64,000 bases of DNA from Rheum nobile (Eukaryota > Streptophyta > Magnoliopsida > Caryophyllales > Polygonaceae). Every line of letters starts with the position of its first letter. Position 1 is the first letter of the stretch. The position numbers were made by a program, and so were the translations under genes. The notes beneath the pieces were generated by a model. It was given only the letters and a program-made list of their open reading frames with translations, did not search any database and was not told the DNA's origin. Of the stretch, positions 44,231-56,400 are shown piece by piece. The stretch spans positions 1,302,001 to 1,366,000 of the forward strand of contig WOAB01000728.1 in assembly GCA_027886185.1 (NCBI GenBank), read 5' to 3'.

Positions 44231-45866
44231 TGTAACACCCCCAAATTTAACCCCATTTGAAAGCGTTACTGCCGATGACCCCGGACGTAAACCCCGAAGT
44301 CACCCCAGGATTTTCCGACGTCATAACTGACTTAAAACACAGTTACAATACTAAAATCGTAACTTTTATTAAACCACATGGTCGCGGAATTACACGATTC
44401 CTAAAACGACCCAATTTCATCAGAAATACAAAATAGCACAGCGGAAATCTTTTAAATACAAAGCGACAAAACAACTTGTCAAAACACCGTTCATCTTCAT
44501 AGTCGCTCTAGCCTTCTCGGATCTGCATGTGCCGAAACGGACGGACGACACCCCCATGACGTTACCGATAAATAAAATACAAGAGTTAGTCTAATGAATA
44601 GACTAAGCAAGGGCTTCACCAATAATTCACCCAAACACATCACAAGCAGTTCCACATATCACAAATCACATCACAATCTCAAGTCACATGTTTACAGCAT
44701 ATCTCTTATATTAGCGTTGATTCTAGCAGAATATACAACCTAATATAATATCAGATTTTAATTATTTCAAATTAATTCATAACCACTTGCCTGGAAAGAC
44801 GAGCTCAAACAAAGCTTAAGAACGGGTTCCTGAATCCAAAACGGGGACAGATCTGGAATAAAAATCCCTCAAGCCAAACCACAAGACACACTCTCGGACA
44901 GCCAATACCGCGATCGCGGTGAGTCGCGGCCAGTCACGGTTCATCAACAGTGGCAAAGCTTCGACAGCTTCCATGGCGGGAGAAAAATACCCACCTCGAT
45001 TCAAGCTTCGTCTTGCATTCGAATTGATCACAAAGCACCTCTAAGCTTCACCTAACACCTTGGCAACCTTCTCCAACCCACGAAGCCTCTCGATTCAAGC
45101 CCAAAACCGAGCTCACAGCTCGAGCATCAATGGCGAAACAGGGGAAAACAGAGGAGAAAGAGAGAAGAAGAAGAAGAAGAAGGGAGAAAGAAAGGGTTCG
45201 GTCTTCACCTCCTTTTATAGCCCAATTCCGACCACCTCCAGGGGACAAGGGGACAAAGGCGAAGGGCCACTTGGCCTGCCCAAAAAAAATATCCCAACCG
45301 AGCCAAAAACAGAGCTACAGTAACCGCCACGCGAGGAAGACGACCGCCTCTGAAAAAGGCATTACCGCGATCGCGGCCGGTCGCGGTGGATCGCGGTTGA
45401 TCGAGGTGAGTCGCGGTTTTAAGCCGACTTCGTTTATTCTTATCCGAACTCAACTTGGGTTAATTTCTTAACTCCGGGTTAAATATATTCGTGCATCATC
45501 TAGCACAAACATCTCAAGCAATCACCTCGCACAATTACCGTGCACAAATATCTTATATAAATACCGTGCACAAATATCTTATATAAATATCTTGCACAAA
45601 TACTTTATATAATTATCCTGCATATATTTGTGACACTCCAGGCCAAGCTAACACAACTACCAAGCCACCACCCATCTTACATGATGCCGGTGCCGGTACT
45701 GGTGCCCGCCTGAGTCCACAATTATCCTACACGAATATCTTATATAAATATTTTACAATAATATCTTATATAATTATTTTGCAACAATATCTCATACAAT
45801 TATTTTGCAACAATAACTCATACGAGTAAAGTTTAAAAATACCCTTAAAAATTACGGGGTGTTACA
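44231..45866 (-). repeat. 5' LTR (minus-strand sense) of the non-autonomous element
   Basis: TGTAACACCCCC ... GGGGTGTTACA, adjacent to the PBS. Contains a TATA-like CTATAAAAGG (45220-45211), a purine-rich GAAGAAGAAG run, two CG-rich arrays (about 44905-44943 and 45358-45420) and AT-rich ATATCTTATATAAAT repeats. Confidence 0.92.
45211..45220 (-). promoter_or_regulatory. TATA box of the short-form LTR
   Basis: CTATAAAAGG on the minus strand, followed downstream by a CT-rich leader. The same box occurs at 12814-12823, 39759-39768 and 42906-42915 in the related LTRs. Confidence 0.65.
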
Positions 45867-46199
45867 GGTTGGTCAATACTACACTACAAGTAATCGGTGC
45901 AAGGCATACGAGGGGACCATATATCCAGTTCCAAACACGACGGAATGGAAGGTTCCAGAATAATGGCAAAATATGATATGTGAAACCCCAGATGTGCGTG
46001 TAAAGTCTGGAAGGAAGAGGAAGACTAGAATCCCCTCAGTTGGAGAATTCAAAAAGAGGAAGTGTACATATTGCGGAAAAGTCGGCCATAACAAAAAAAC
46101 ATGCACCACCAAATCTTAGTATTTGCAATCATTTCAGACTACTTACAATAAAGTTTGTTATTTGTGTCACTTTTATTACAGCCTTTGGATTGACTACTT

Positions 46200-47190
46200 A
46201 ATCTTTTGAGAATACTAGAATCAAGTATGGGTTCCTTTTTATTTATATGTCTGTGACCGTGGACTCTTCACATAATTTTCATGCAATCTATAAATTTCAT
46301 GTACTCTATAAAGTTTCGTGTTACCGCGTTGTTCGAATCGTCCTTGAACAAGTTAGAAAATATATGGAAAAGATACATGTATCCTATTTAATAATTTAGT
46401 GTCAGCTATTCAAATTTTGTGTATCCTAGTATAAAATTCCGTGTAAATTATAACATAATTCATGTAAGTCTACTACATACTTAAGTGTAAGCTAAGTATG
46501 TACAAGTTTTCGTGCAGACTACATAATTTTTCGTGTAAGCTAAGTAGACTTACACCAATTATGTTACAACTTACACGAAAACTTGTACATACTTAGCTTA
46601 CATGAATTATGTAATATTGGAAAAGATTCAACCTCACTAGAAACAATCAACCTACATGAATATTATGTAGGAGCACTTTCTTTATCTACTCAATTATTTT
46701 GTGTATCCTACTATAAAATTTCGTGTAAACTATAACATAAATTGTGTAACTAGTCTATTTAATTTTTGTGTAAACTATAACATAATTCGTGCAGACTACA
46801 TAATTTTTCGTGTAAACTAAGTATAGTATACTACCACATAATTTCCGTGTTAAATAATCACTAGTTTTGCAAAACAACATATAATTAGAATATGCTCTTA
46901 ATCAAGGCTTAATCAAGGCTAGTTGTAAAATTATGTAGTAAGAAAGTATAAAGTTCCATGTAAGAAAGTATAAATTGTGTAGTCTACACAATTTTCGTGT
47001 AACATAATCACTAGTTTCATGTAAGAAAGTATAAAATAATCACTAATTTTTGTGTAAAATAATCACTAGTTTCGTGTAAATCCTCCTAATTATGTAATAT
47101 TGGAAAAGATTCAACCTCATTAAAAACAACCAACCTAAGTTATAGAAACATAAGGTCCATCACAAAAATTGAATTAATCTTGTAAAAAGG
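46200..47190. repeat. MULE right-arm repeats, first part
   Basis: AT-rich arrays of TTTCGTGTAA and ACATAATT. A 27-bp perfect inverted repeat pairs 46488-46514 with 46574-46600 (core AGTATGTACAAGTTTTCG). No gene. Confidence 0.7.
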
Positions 47191-47197
47191 GTCAGCT

Positions 47198-47460
47198 CTA
47201 TTGCCTCATAAAAATGTCAAATGCTATATGCTCTCTATATGCTGGGATATACTTGTCACAAATGAGGGACATGTCTCTACATCCAGAAGCAAGGAACTCT
47301 ATGTACTTCACAGTATAGATGCCGCAACTCCCACTGCAATTAAACACCAAATCAACATTTATTAACCTGTACATTTATTGAACTATACTAGTAGACAATA
47401 ATTTATCACAAAACTTGTATACCTTTCTTTGTTTACAGGTAGATTTGGTACCCGTCGAAT
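47198..47460 (-). pseudogene. Ulp1-type SUMO protease (C48), last two exons, in the MULE
   Basis: Minus strand. The exon 47334-47198 encodes GSCGIYTVKYIEFLASG, with the catalytic Cys in the (D/S)CGIY box of Ulp1 peptidases, and ends AFDIFMRQ before TAG. The preceding exon 47460-47423 (acceptor TTTCAG, donor GTATAC) encodes IRRVPNLPVNKES, the Gln/Asn-rich loop before the Cys. Splicing the two keeps frame. The His and Asp of the triad should lie in upstream exons, but 47480-48900 holds only repeats, so the gene appears truncated. In Kaonashi-type MULEs such a gene stands convergent to the transposase, as here. Confidence 0.72.
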
Positions 47461-47539
47461 CTGAAATGGGTAATAAATTTTGTTTACACTAATTTAGTTT
47501 ACATCAATCAATGTTACATAAAATTCCAAAAAAATCATG

Positions 47540-48560
47540 TAATCTATCTTACCTACACAAAAAGATATCATCTACTTCTTTACACGAAAATCGTGTATCC
47601 TTACTTACTTTACACTAAATTCTACTTTACACTGAATCTCATCTACATAAAATCTCATCTACACGAAAACTAGGTGTACCCTAAATTACTTTACACTGAA
47701 ATCTATTTTACGCTAAAATCGTGTACCCTAAGTAATGTTACACTAAAACCGTTTTTACACTAACATCGTGTAATCTCATCTACATTTAATCTCATCTACA
47801 CGAAAACTAGGTGTACCCTAAATTACTTTACACTGAAATCTACTTTACGCTAAAATCGTGTACCCTAAGTAACGTTACACTAAAATCGTTTTTACACTAA
47901 AAACTTTTCTACTTACATAAATTACTTTACATTAAAATCTACTTTACACTAAAACCGTGTAATCTTCTCTACATTAAATCTCATATACACGGATTTTTTT
48001 CATTTATATCACTCATTGTTACATAGTTACATAAATTTTGTTTACACTAATTTAGTTTACATCAATCAATGTTACATAAAATCCCAAAACAATCATGTAA
48101 TCTATCTTACCTACACAAAAAGAATTCATCTACTTCTTTACACTAAAATCGTGTACCCTTACTTACTTTACACTAAATTCTACTTTACACTGAAATCTAC
48201 TTTACGCTAAATTACTTTACACTAACATCGTGTAATCTCATCTACACGAAAACTAGGTGTACCCTAAATTACTTTACACTGAAATCTACTTTACGCTAAA
48301 ATCGTATACCTTAAGTAACGTTACACTAAAATTATTTTTACACTAAAACCATGTACCCTTAATTACTTTACACTAACATTGTGTAATCTCATCTATACGA
48401 AAATTAGGTGTAACCTAAATTACTTTATACTAAAATCGTATACCCTAAGTTACGTTACACTAAAATCGTTTTTATACTAAACTTCTCTACTTACATAAAT
48501 TTTATTTACACTAGTTAAATTACATCAAAATTCGTGTAATCTATCTTATCTACACGAAAA
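47540..48560. repeat. MULE right-arm tandem repeats (TTACTTTACACTAAAATC units)
   Basis: A higher-order unit of about 140 bp, containing CTACACGAAAACTAGGTGTA and AAATCTACTTTACGCTAAAA, recurs at about 47655, 47800, 48240 and, degenerated, 48390. Where the missing Ulp1 exons would be expected, only these repeats are seen. Confidence 0.75.
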
Positions 48561-49260
48561 AACATAGCTTTAACCAAAAATACCGAACTAGAAAACTTAA
48601 ACCAAAAGCAGTAGAACAACTAGAAAACTTAAACCAAATTTGTATTACATAATCAAAACCACCGAACTAGAAAAGAGGCGAACTTGCAACTTAAATCAAA
48701 ACTAGTGAATTGAATATGATAGATGCAACACTACAACCACAAAAGACACGAACTATACATACTTGAATAGAAGTTAAACCAAAACTAAAGAATTAAATAT
48801 AATATGTACAACACTAAAAGCATGAATTAAATATAATGTGTGCAGGACTAGTAAATACCGGAGATGGAATTAAATATGATCGATCGATTGAATTGCAATT
48901 GAATGGCGGTGGCGGCGGCAACTCGGCCAGCAATATCGGTGACAGTGGCAACTCGATCGATTAAATATAATCGATCAACTGTGTAGAGGCAATCTCAATC
49001 AACTGTGTAGAGGCAATATGATCGATCGATTGTGCATGAATTGCAATTAAATATCGGTGGCGGCGGCAACTGTGTAGAGGTTTGTGAAATATCACAATGG
49101 GTGAAGACGGAAGGTTATAATTAGATTAATTAAATTAGGGATAGTTTAATCATTAAAAAGTAAATAAATTTAAAATTTTAAAATATTAAAAAAGGAATAT
49201 ACTTTTAGAAAGAGATTATGAAAAGAGAATTATTGGGGGTTTCTTTTCTATACTTTTTAG
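48561..49260. other. Right end of the MULE, GC-richer leader and degenerate TIR
   Basis: GGCGGTGGCGGCGGCAACT phrases at 48903-48940 and 49053-49075 resemble a leader for the minus-strand protease gene; the outer 130 bp are the degenerate TIR. No complete gene. Confidence 0.4.
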
Positions 49261-49524
49261 TACAAGAGCATTTCGTGCAGGTACATTAATGAGAAAATAT
49301 TCGTATTTAGTTCCGTATTTAGGGGAGAATACTACGGATCTATGGTAGTATATTAGTATGATTGATAAGGAATTATAATATTATGATTGATGACAAAATA
49401 TATGTAAGCATTAGAATTAACATTTATCAAATCAACCGATAGATATATTAAAATTATTGGTATCACAACCTCACATTATTTTAGAAAATAGGAGTATAAA
49501 TCATTCAAAAAAAGGAAAAAACTC
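49261..49524. other. AT-rich intergenic stretch
   Basis: No gene or clear repeat is seen. Confidence 0.4.
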
Positions 49525-50063
49525 TAAATAATACCAAGTATTTCATTTGAACCAAAAATAATACGAACTTTAGCAATTATAAAAACGTACCCAAACTATG
49601 ACAATATAAACAAAAAATAGTATGAGCATATTTTTTCGGTGAATTTCCTATCGAGTATGATGAGATGGAGTCGAAAATGTGATTTGTCAAAAAAAAATTA
49701 CACATCAAACTACACATCGTTTGTATAATAATGATTGGTTTGTTTAAAAAGTGATCTGTTAAAAAATATGTTTGATTTTCTTTTGTTCGTGTTGCTGTAA
49801 TATGTCAATTACTGATATTGGTTTGGGTATTTTTCTTTTATTTTCTTGTATCTTTTTGTTTTATAAATGAGGTATAATTTGATGTGTTAAAAAAAAATAT
49901 GACAACTCATTTTTCGGGTTCTACATTAGCAAATCCGTCAAAAAATTTACTGGAAAATATTTTCATATTATTTTTGGTTAATATTGACATGATTTGGATA
50001 TGTTTTTACAACTTTTAAAGTTTGTATTATTTTTTTATTCAATACTGATAATTGTATTATTTA
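49525..50063. mobile_element. Long-TIR MITE, about 540 bp
   Basis: The left 130 bp (TAAATAATACCAAG ... GAACCAAAAATAATACGAAC) return in inverted order at the right end (AAAGTTTGTATTATTTTTTTA ... GTATTATTTA), with matching inner phrases (ACGTACCCAAACTATGACAAT against its complement). The interior is AT-rich and non-coding. The target duplication is unclear. Confidence 0.65.
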
Positions 50064-50424
50064 GATCATATTTTTTTAAAAAAAAATAGGATATTAAGAA
50101 GGCAACCTCTATTTTTTTTGATGGAGAAGTCAACCTCTATTACTTTCGCAAACTAGGCGAATAGTCGTTTGACGCCCATATTCCTATTGCAAAAGCTTAC
50201 ATCATCATTACTCGGTAGATTGAAAAAAGAGAATTTGAAAATTGAATACCTACACACGTATTCCCCGCGCGGGGGCTGCTTGCACTCGTCATGCTGGCGT
50301 AGTTTTAGTCTCTCTAAGAAATGTCACATAAATTCAAGGAATTTTGGTTTTGTCCAAGCCAGTTTCAAGTCTCGCTCAGTTAACACCAAACTAGAGAGAG
50401 GGGTTGATTGAGAAGGATCGATCG
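50064..50424. promoter_or_regulatory. Upstream region and 5' UTR of the KUP gene
   Basis: AT-rich up to about 50160, then a GC-balanced leader; start codon context ATCGATGGAGC at 50425. No definite TATA box is seen. Confidence 0.4.
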
Positions 50425-53400
50425 ATGGAGCCAGAGTCTGGAATTTCGCCTCCTAGAAGTCCTTCTAAGGTTTTCGATTCTCCTTCCTTGCTCTTTCAAC
50501 TCTGCTGCATATGTTTATGTATACTATTTACGGTCGCTGTAATGCTGTATGGTTCGAATCGATTGATTCTGTTGACGCTGTAGATTATCTTTGTTCTCTT
50601 GGATGCTTTTTTCTGGTTTTGGACTAGCAGATTTATTGGAAAGTTTTATTGTGTTTTTCAAAATGAAGTTGGATTTAGCTTGCGACTGTGGAGATTTAAT
50701 TGGATAATCGCTTGCCGAAATTGGTGCAATTCGTATTGCCATAAATTAGGTTTTGGGTTTTGCTACTTCCTCATGACTGAATGGACATTATACGAGTGCT
50801 TTCACTAGCTTAAGGATAAGGTTGATCACATGAATGGATTTTCACAAATTTTCAATGCGCACCTGGTAGAATTTGGTTTTTCAGGATCAACAAGTAAGAC
50901 TTTGTCCCTTGTTGAAATCTCAATGTATATATGTAATCCCAAATCATAGGCCGATCGTACAAGACTCGTTCTTTAGTTGTATCCACTTGTAGAAATGTAA
51001 TGGTACTGTTACCACTCTTCATTTATGGTTTGACTATTTGCTACACTTATACCTTGACTTCAATTAGCAGCTATTTGATTACCATCCTTTCTTTGAAATT
51101 GCACTTTGGACCTTTGGGATTTTGCAATATTAATAGGCATCTGTGCACCTAGATGAGTATTGTTGTTTGCAGTTGCATAAAGATATTTTTTAGCCTTTGG
51201 CTGTATGCTTTTAAAATAATCCAAAGATGTATGCCATTTTCCATCTAACCAGTAAACTGAACTGTGATATGAGTCTGAGCCAATTACTTTGTGGGAATCT
51301 TTCTTGTGTGGATACATAGAAGATCCATTACTAATATAAAGGGAAGTCGCTGGGGATAAAGGGTAAAATGGGAGGTCAAGTTGCAGACTGGAGAGTTTTG
51401 GCCTGTATGAACTTTGGGCTTTCTTTCTATCTGTAAGAGTATGGGAACTGTGGCCATCTTTAGGAAGATGTTTTTCTGTAGTTCTTATGATGCATTTCTT
51501 TTTATTCACATACTTAAATATTGTTGACCAAGCAAAGTATAAAAGTGATTCTGTTTTTATGTATGACTTGCAGCTTTCATGGGTGAATCTGTCATGCAAC
51601 CTAGTATTAGCATATCAAAGTCTAGGTGTTGTGTATGGGGACATGGGTACATCACCACTCTATGTCTATACAAGTGCATTCACTGGGAAGCTGCACAATC
51701 ATCAAAATGAGGAAGCAGTATATGGTGTATTTTCTTTAACCTTTTGGACATTGACGATGATTCCCCTGCTCAAGTATCTGTTCATTGTACTAAGTGCAGA
51801 TGATAATGGGGAGGGTGAGATACAATCAAAGTTTTCTCTTAATAGGATGATTCTTTATGCCATTACGTCTAATCTGCCCTTCTATTCTAGGTGGAACTTT
51901 TGCTCTCTACTCTCTACTTTGTAGGCATGCAAAATTTAGCTTGCTTCCAAACCAGCAAGCAGCAGATGAGGAGCTTTCTTCTTATAGATCTGGCCCTTCT
52001 ATGCCAAATACAATCTCTTCTACACTTAAAAGGTTTATTGAGAACCGTAAGGGGCTGAGAACAGCCGTTTTGATTGTGGTACTATTTGGTGCTGGCATGG
52101 TCATTGGTGACGGCGTTTTGACACCTTCGATTTCAGGTTCTTGTGTGACCTTGAGACTTATTTGGTGAATTCCATGTCAATATCAATATTGTTTGTTATT
52201 TAAATCTATAATTCTGTGGAGTCAACATAAAAAAATAGTTTGGTATGCTATTCTGAATCATGGCCTACTTTTTTTTCTTCATTTTCACCATGTTGCTTTC
52301 TTTATTTAATAATGTTAACGTGTTAGTAGATGTGATATACTATAAGTTTATATGACAAGAAGCAGGAGCATTGACCATCATGTTAATATGTTTTAACAGG
52401 GGAATTGAAATGGTGAGGTTTGATAACCCCAATTCATTGAAAAATATAAGCACAAAATTCAGAAAAGGTGTAAACTTGTCCATCCCATTGCGTTTTAGTG
52501 ACCACTTCACGATGATACCCTCTTCTAGCTATCAGTAAATGACACTATTAGATGGTAAAATAACAAGTAAAACTGTTCTCAAGAACTCCTCTGCTTAGTC
52601 TCAAGGAAACATCATGCTTGTGCCTTGTAGTTAGTCTTTCCAGGCACATCATTCATACACAGCACATTTTGGTGTCTGTTAGCATCACTATCAGTCTAAA
52701 AACTACTGAATGACCACCGAATTCCTTAGACTGGAATTTCTGGATGTGCAGATACTATTAAAAAACAAATTCCTTTTTTGTTTTTGTTTTTGGGTATAAT
52801 GAAGTGCAACATACTCATCAAATGAATGAAATTACGTGGCTTTAGAAAGTGGGGTGGGGGGGGTGGGGGGGTGAAATTTCAAAAAAAAAAAGTAGGGTGC
52901 TATGTGTTCAATGCAATCTTGTGAGGGTGCATGCGGGGATGCAATTTCAGTAAGGAGGTAGTTTGGATTTAAAGGATTCTTTTTAGTTATTAGGAATATT
53001 CCACTATTCTAGGAGACATGATTTTGAAGAATTTATACACTGTTTACCATCTGTTGGTGAACTGGTTCAAATCCAAACTGATCTAATATAAAGTCAGCCA
53101 TTATCTGGAATATGGTGAATCAAGTTAGTAACTACACATAGAAATGAAGACGGATGACATTTAGAAATATCTTGCATATAGACATGTGAACTGTAAGTCA
53201 GTCGGTAACTAACTGGGAGCTGCCGAGCCATCTAGTTTAGTGTGCAGTCTGGATTAATATGGTCAATTGTCATTAGCCCATATCAATCTTGCCAAGTTAG
53301 TTTAAATTGCAGATAGGTAACTGGATGCATTTATTGCTTTTTGTGTCATGTTTCTGCTGTTATGTTTCTGTTTGGGCAACATTTTTTGGATATTATTTTG

Positions 53401-56400
53401 CCCGTTTGTGCAACATGATTCTGATTTTATGCTTTTGTGTCGGCATAAGACTGTTTGTTGAATTGGGTGCTACACTGCTACAGCTAAGATATGATAATGA
53501 TGCCTAACTCTTACTTGTATTATTAAACTTGATCTATGTATTTGACAAAAAAATGGGGAAGTTTGATTCCTGTTGAGATTAAGATTATTCATTTTCTTCC
53601 TGGATGCAGTTTTGTCATCTATATCGGGGCTCCAAGTGAATGTGAGCAAATTAACTAATGGTAAGTTGTTATGGTTGTAAGTTTTTTGTGTTAATATTTC
53701 TCTAGATCTAATTATATGCTACCTCTCTCTTCTGGAACTACATTGTACTAATCAGTCCTTTCTCCCTTCAAAAATTATTAATAAAACGTTAATCCTTTAC
53801 TTTTTGTAGCTGAGGTTGTCTTGATTGCATGTGTCATATTGGTCGGCCTGTTTGCTTTGCAACATCATGGTACCCACAAGGTAGCCTTCATGTTTGCACC
53901 AATTGTTTGTGTCTGGCTATTCTCTATATTCGCAATTGGTCTCTACAACATATTTGCTTGGAATCCAAAAATTGTGCGAGCACTTTCCCCATACTATGTA
54001 ATCAGATTCTTCAAGGAGACTGGAAAAGATGGATGGGTATCACTTGGAGGCATTCTTCTTTGCATAACAGGTAAATGGAAGTTCACTTCCTTAAGGCTTG
54101 ATGATTACTAACTTTTGACCTTTCTTTTGATTTATATGAGGCATTTTGGTAGCATGAATTATACTTGGCTTGTCAAATCCTTTTTCACTGGCTTTGTTTA
54201 GCTCTTCTTGGCGAGCAACCAACTTTTGAGTTATTCTATTTCACTAGCTCTGCTTAGCTATTCTTGATGAACCACAACTTGCTTGGATCATTCAATCACT
54301 GCTTTCTAATATATAAAATATTTATGGTCTATTATGTATTTCAACTAGCTTTGCTTGGTTTTGCAGGTACGGAGGCTATGTTTGCTGATATTGGGCATTT
54401 TTCTGCTTGCTCTGTCAGAGTATGTGATTCCTTGAAACACATCCCTTCTCAATCTAAATATGTATATCATTTATTTATTTATTCGATGGAATGTATATTG
54501 TTTTGATTAATGCTAATTGATGAAGGGGATAGTCTGGGGGCAGAAATGGGCTGAGGCCGCTGAGCTATATATGTATATACTTCATAGTTCATACCCATGT
54601 ACGTGCAGATTCGGGATGTGCCAATGGGCTAGGCCTTGCAAATTTGATTATTTCTTTGTTTGTATATACTCTAAATAGGGAAATAGACTAAGTAAGTATA
54701 TCAACACACCATTCAAAATGCTTAAACTTGTAATCACAAATATTATTGATTAAAGATAATTATACTTGATCAGTCATTCATCTAATGCTGTAGCTGCGAC
54801 ACTATCCTTTGCAATAATTTGAATTTAGCCCAAGTACCAGATTTGATGATGAAGTCAGGTTATGATTTTTGTTAAATCTTAATTGTTTCCTCTTACAGAT
54901 TGCATTTGGATTTTTCGTATATCCATCTCTTGTGGTGCAATACACGGGCCAGGCTGCCTTTCTATCGAAGAACATTGGAAATATAAAATGAACTGACGCT
55001 TTTATCCTCTGCTGATTTTCTTCTCCAGATCCGTTGTTTTGGCCTGTCTTTGTTATTTCCACTCTGGCAGCAATTGTTGGTAGCCAGGCAATTATTACTG
55101 CAACTTTCTCGATTGTTAAACAATGTCAAGCCCTTGGATGCTTCCCTCGTGTCAAAGTTGTACACACGTCAAGACACATCTATGGCCAAATTTATATTCC
55201 AGAGATAAATTGGATCCTCATGATCCTTACTCTTGCAATAACTATTGGATTCCGTGACACCACATTGATTGGGAATGCATATGGTAGGTCTCTTCTTCCT
55301 TTTATTTGTTTTTATCTGTTTCTTATTGTGTTAATTGTTATTAGATGGGCTGTTCAGGATGTTTTCATCTCTCAATTTTTAATCTTTGGCTGGATAATGG
55401 CAGGAAGCTAGCTGCTAGATTCAGTGCTTACATCTGCTATTGATTTTTCTATGTTTTTCAGTCTTATCCAATTGAATTGCATCAGTAGAATGGACCAAAA
55501 CTTGCTTTCATCTTCCTGTATGCAGGGCTTGCTTGTATATCAGTGATGCTAATCACAACATTCCTCATGGCATTCGTGTGGCAACGCGGTATTCTAGCCA
55601 TTCCCTTGGTCCTGTTCTTCGGCTTCATCGAGGCAGGCTATCTGTCAGCAGCTTCCGTGAAAGTCCCACGGGGAGGGTGGGTACCCATCATGCTATCCCT
55701 CTTCTTCATGCTCGTCATGTACACCTGGCACTACGGGACCCGCAAGAAGTACAACTTCGACCTCCACAACAAAGTCTCCCTAAAATGGATTCTCGGCCTC
55801 GGCCCTAGTCTCGGCATTGTGCGTGTTCCCGGAATAGGCTTCATATACTCCGAACTCGCTACCGGAGTCCCTGCGATCTTCTCCCACTTCATCACTAACC
55901 TTCCAGCGTACCACGACGTGTTGGTCTTCGTATGCGTGAAGTCCGTCCCAGTCCCGTACGTCTCCCCAGACGAACGCTTCCTCATCGGCCGAGTGTGTCC
56001 TAGGCCTTACCGGATGTACCGTTGCATAGTCAGGTAACTTCAACCAACCAAAATTCTATTTTGGAAAAATCTCAATGGGGGACTACTAGGCCTAACATAC
56101 ATCCGCCACTGCAGGTACGGGTACAAGGACACGCCACGAGACGACGGAGAGTTTGAAGAGCTTCTCATCAAGAGCATTGCGGAGTTCATCCGGATGGAAG
56201 CAGTCGAATCCGAGTACTCCGTCTCACGAGGGGAGGATGGCGGTAATAAGCACTCGAGCCGTCCAATCAAGCACAGCCTTGGTAGTCACCGAGACTCTCG
56301 GGAGCCCTTACGACGATGAGATTGGTCAGAGTAGGAGGTTTCAGGTGAATGGATCCGGAGGTGAGGGAGGAGCTGGCGGATCTGGTTGAGGCCAAGGAGG

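Larger units (their letters stand above)
41926..45866 (-). mobile_element. Complete non-autonomous LTR retrotransposon, TSD GGTTG
   Basis: Two near-identical LTRs (41926-43553, 1628 bp; 44231-45866, 1636 bp) enclose 677 bp (43554-44230). GGTTG is present at 41921-41925 and 45867-45871. A primer-binding site and a polypurine tract place the sense strand on minus. The interior has no coding capacity: a LARD/TRIM-like element with unusually long LTRs and a short interior. It sits in the MULE transposase exon between the SWIM finger and the zinc knuckle. Confidence 0.93.
35525..46119 (+). pseudogene. MULE (MuDR-type) transposase gene, split by three LTR insertions
   Basis: Exonic pieces: 35525-36107 (N-terminal domain, ending KIELRNALCLH of the MuDR DNA-binding domain), about 37700-37831 (DKECKWRVRGTKLK), 40421-40515, 40607-40895 (KQIMGVMQNLYNI), 40973-41360 (MULE catalytic domain: YGGVLLSAVAQDANMQ, AFVVVDSENDASW, FVSDRHASI, GVCIYHLKQN), 41452-41925 (YNMMTSNNAKSMNS; SWIM finger CTCREFEMEEIPCVH at about 41832) and 45867-46119 (CCHC knuckle CTYCGKVGHNKKTC). 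Lesions: a one-base loss at about 40995, where the first catalytic Asp motif (VDGT) reads VEE; stops in 40421-40470 and near 41718 and 45963; and three LTR insertions. The gene is dead, but its exon order is complete. Confidence 0.85.
33497..49260 (+). mobile_element. Large MULE (Mutator-like element) carrying transposase and a Ulp1-type protease
   Basis: The ends are degenerate: the left GGAAAAAATACATAAATAGACC region and the right AGTATAGAAAAGAAACCCCC (minus strand) can be aligned through several phrases (ATATCCCTC against CTATCCCTA, about 100 and 125 bp in), but I see no clean 9-bp duplication. Inside: leader (33660-33801), repeat arms (33840-35520 and 46200-48560), transposase (35525-46119) and a protease tail (47198-47460, minus strand). 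Removing four LTR-derived insertions leaves roughly 7 kb. MULEs with both transposase and Ulp1-like genes (Kaonashi-type) are known in plants. Confidence 0.75.

Noticed and set aside
51060..51599. 179-codon open frame antisense to the KUP start
   Set aside because: It spans an intron and an exon of the transporter on the opposite strand and has no recognisable motif.
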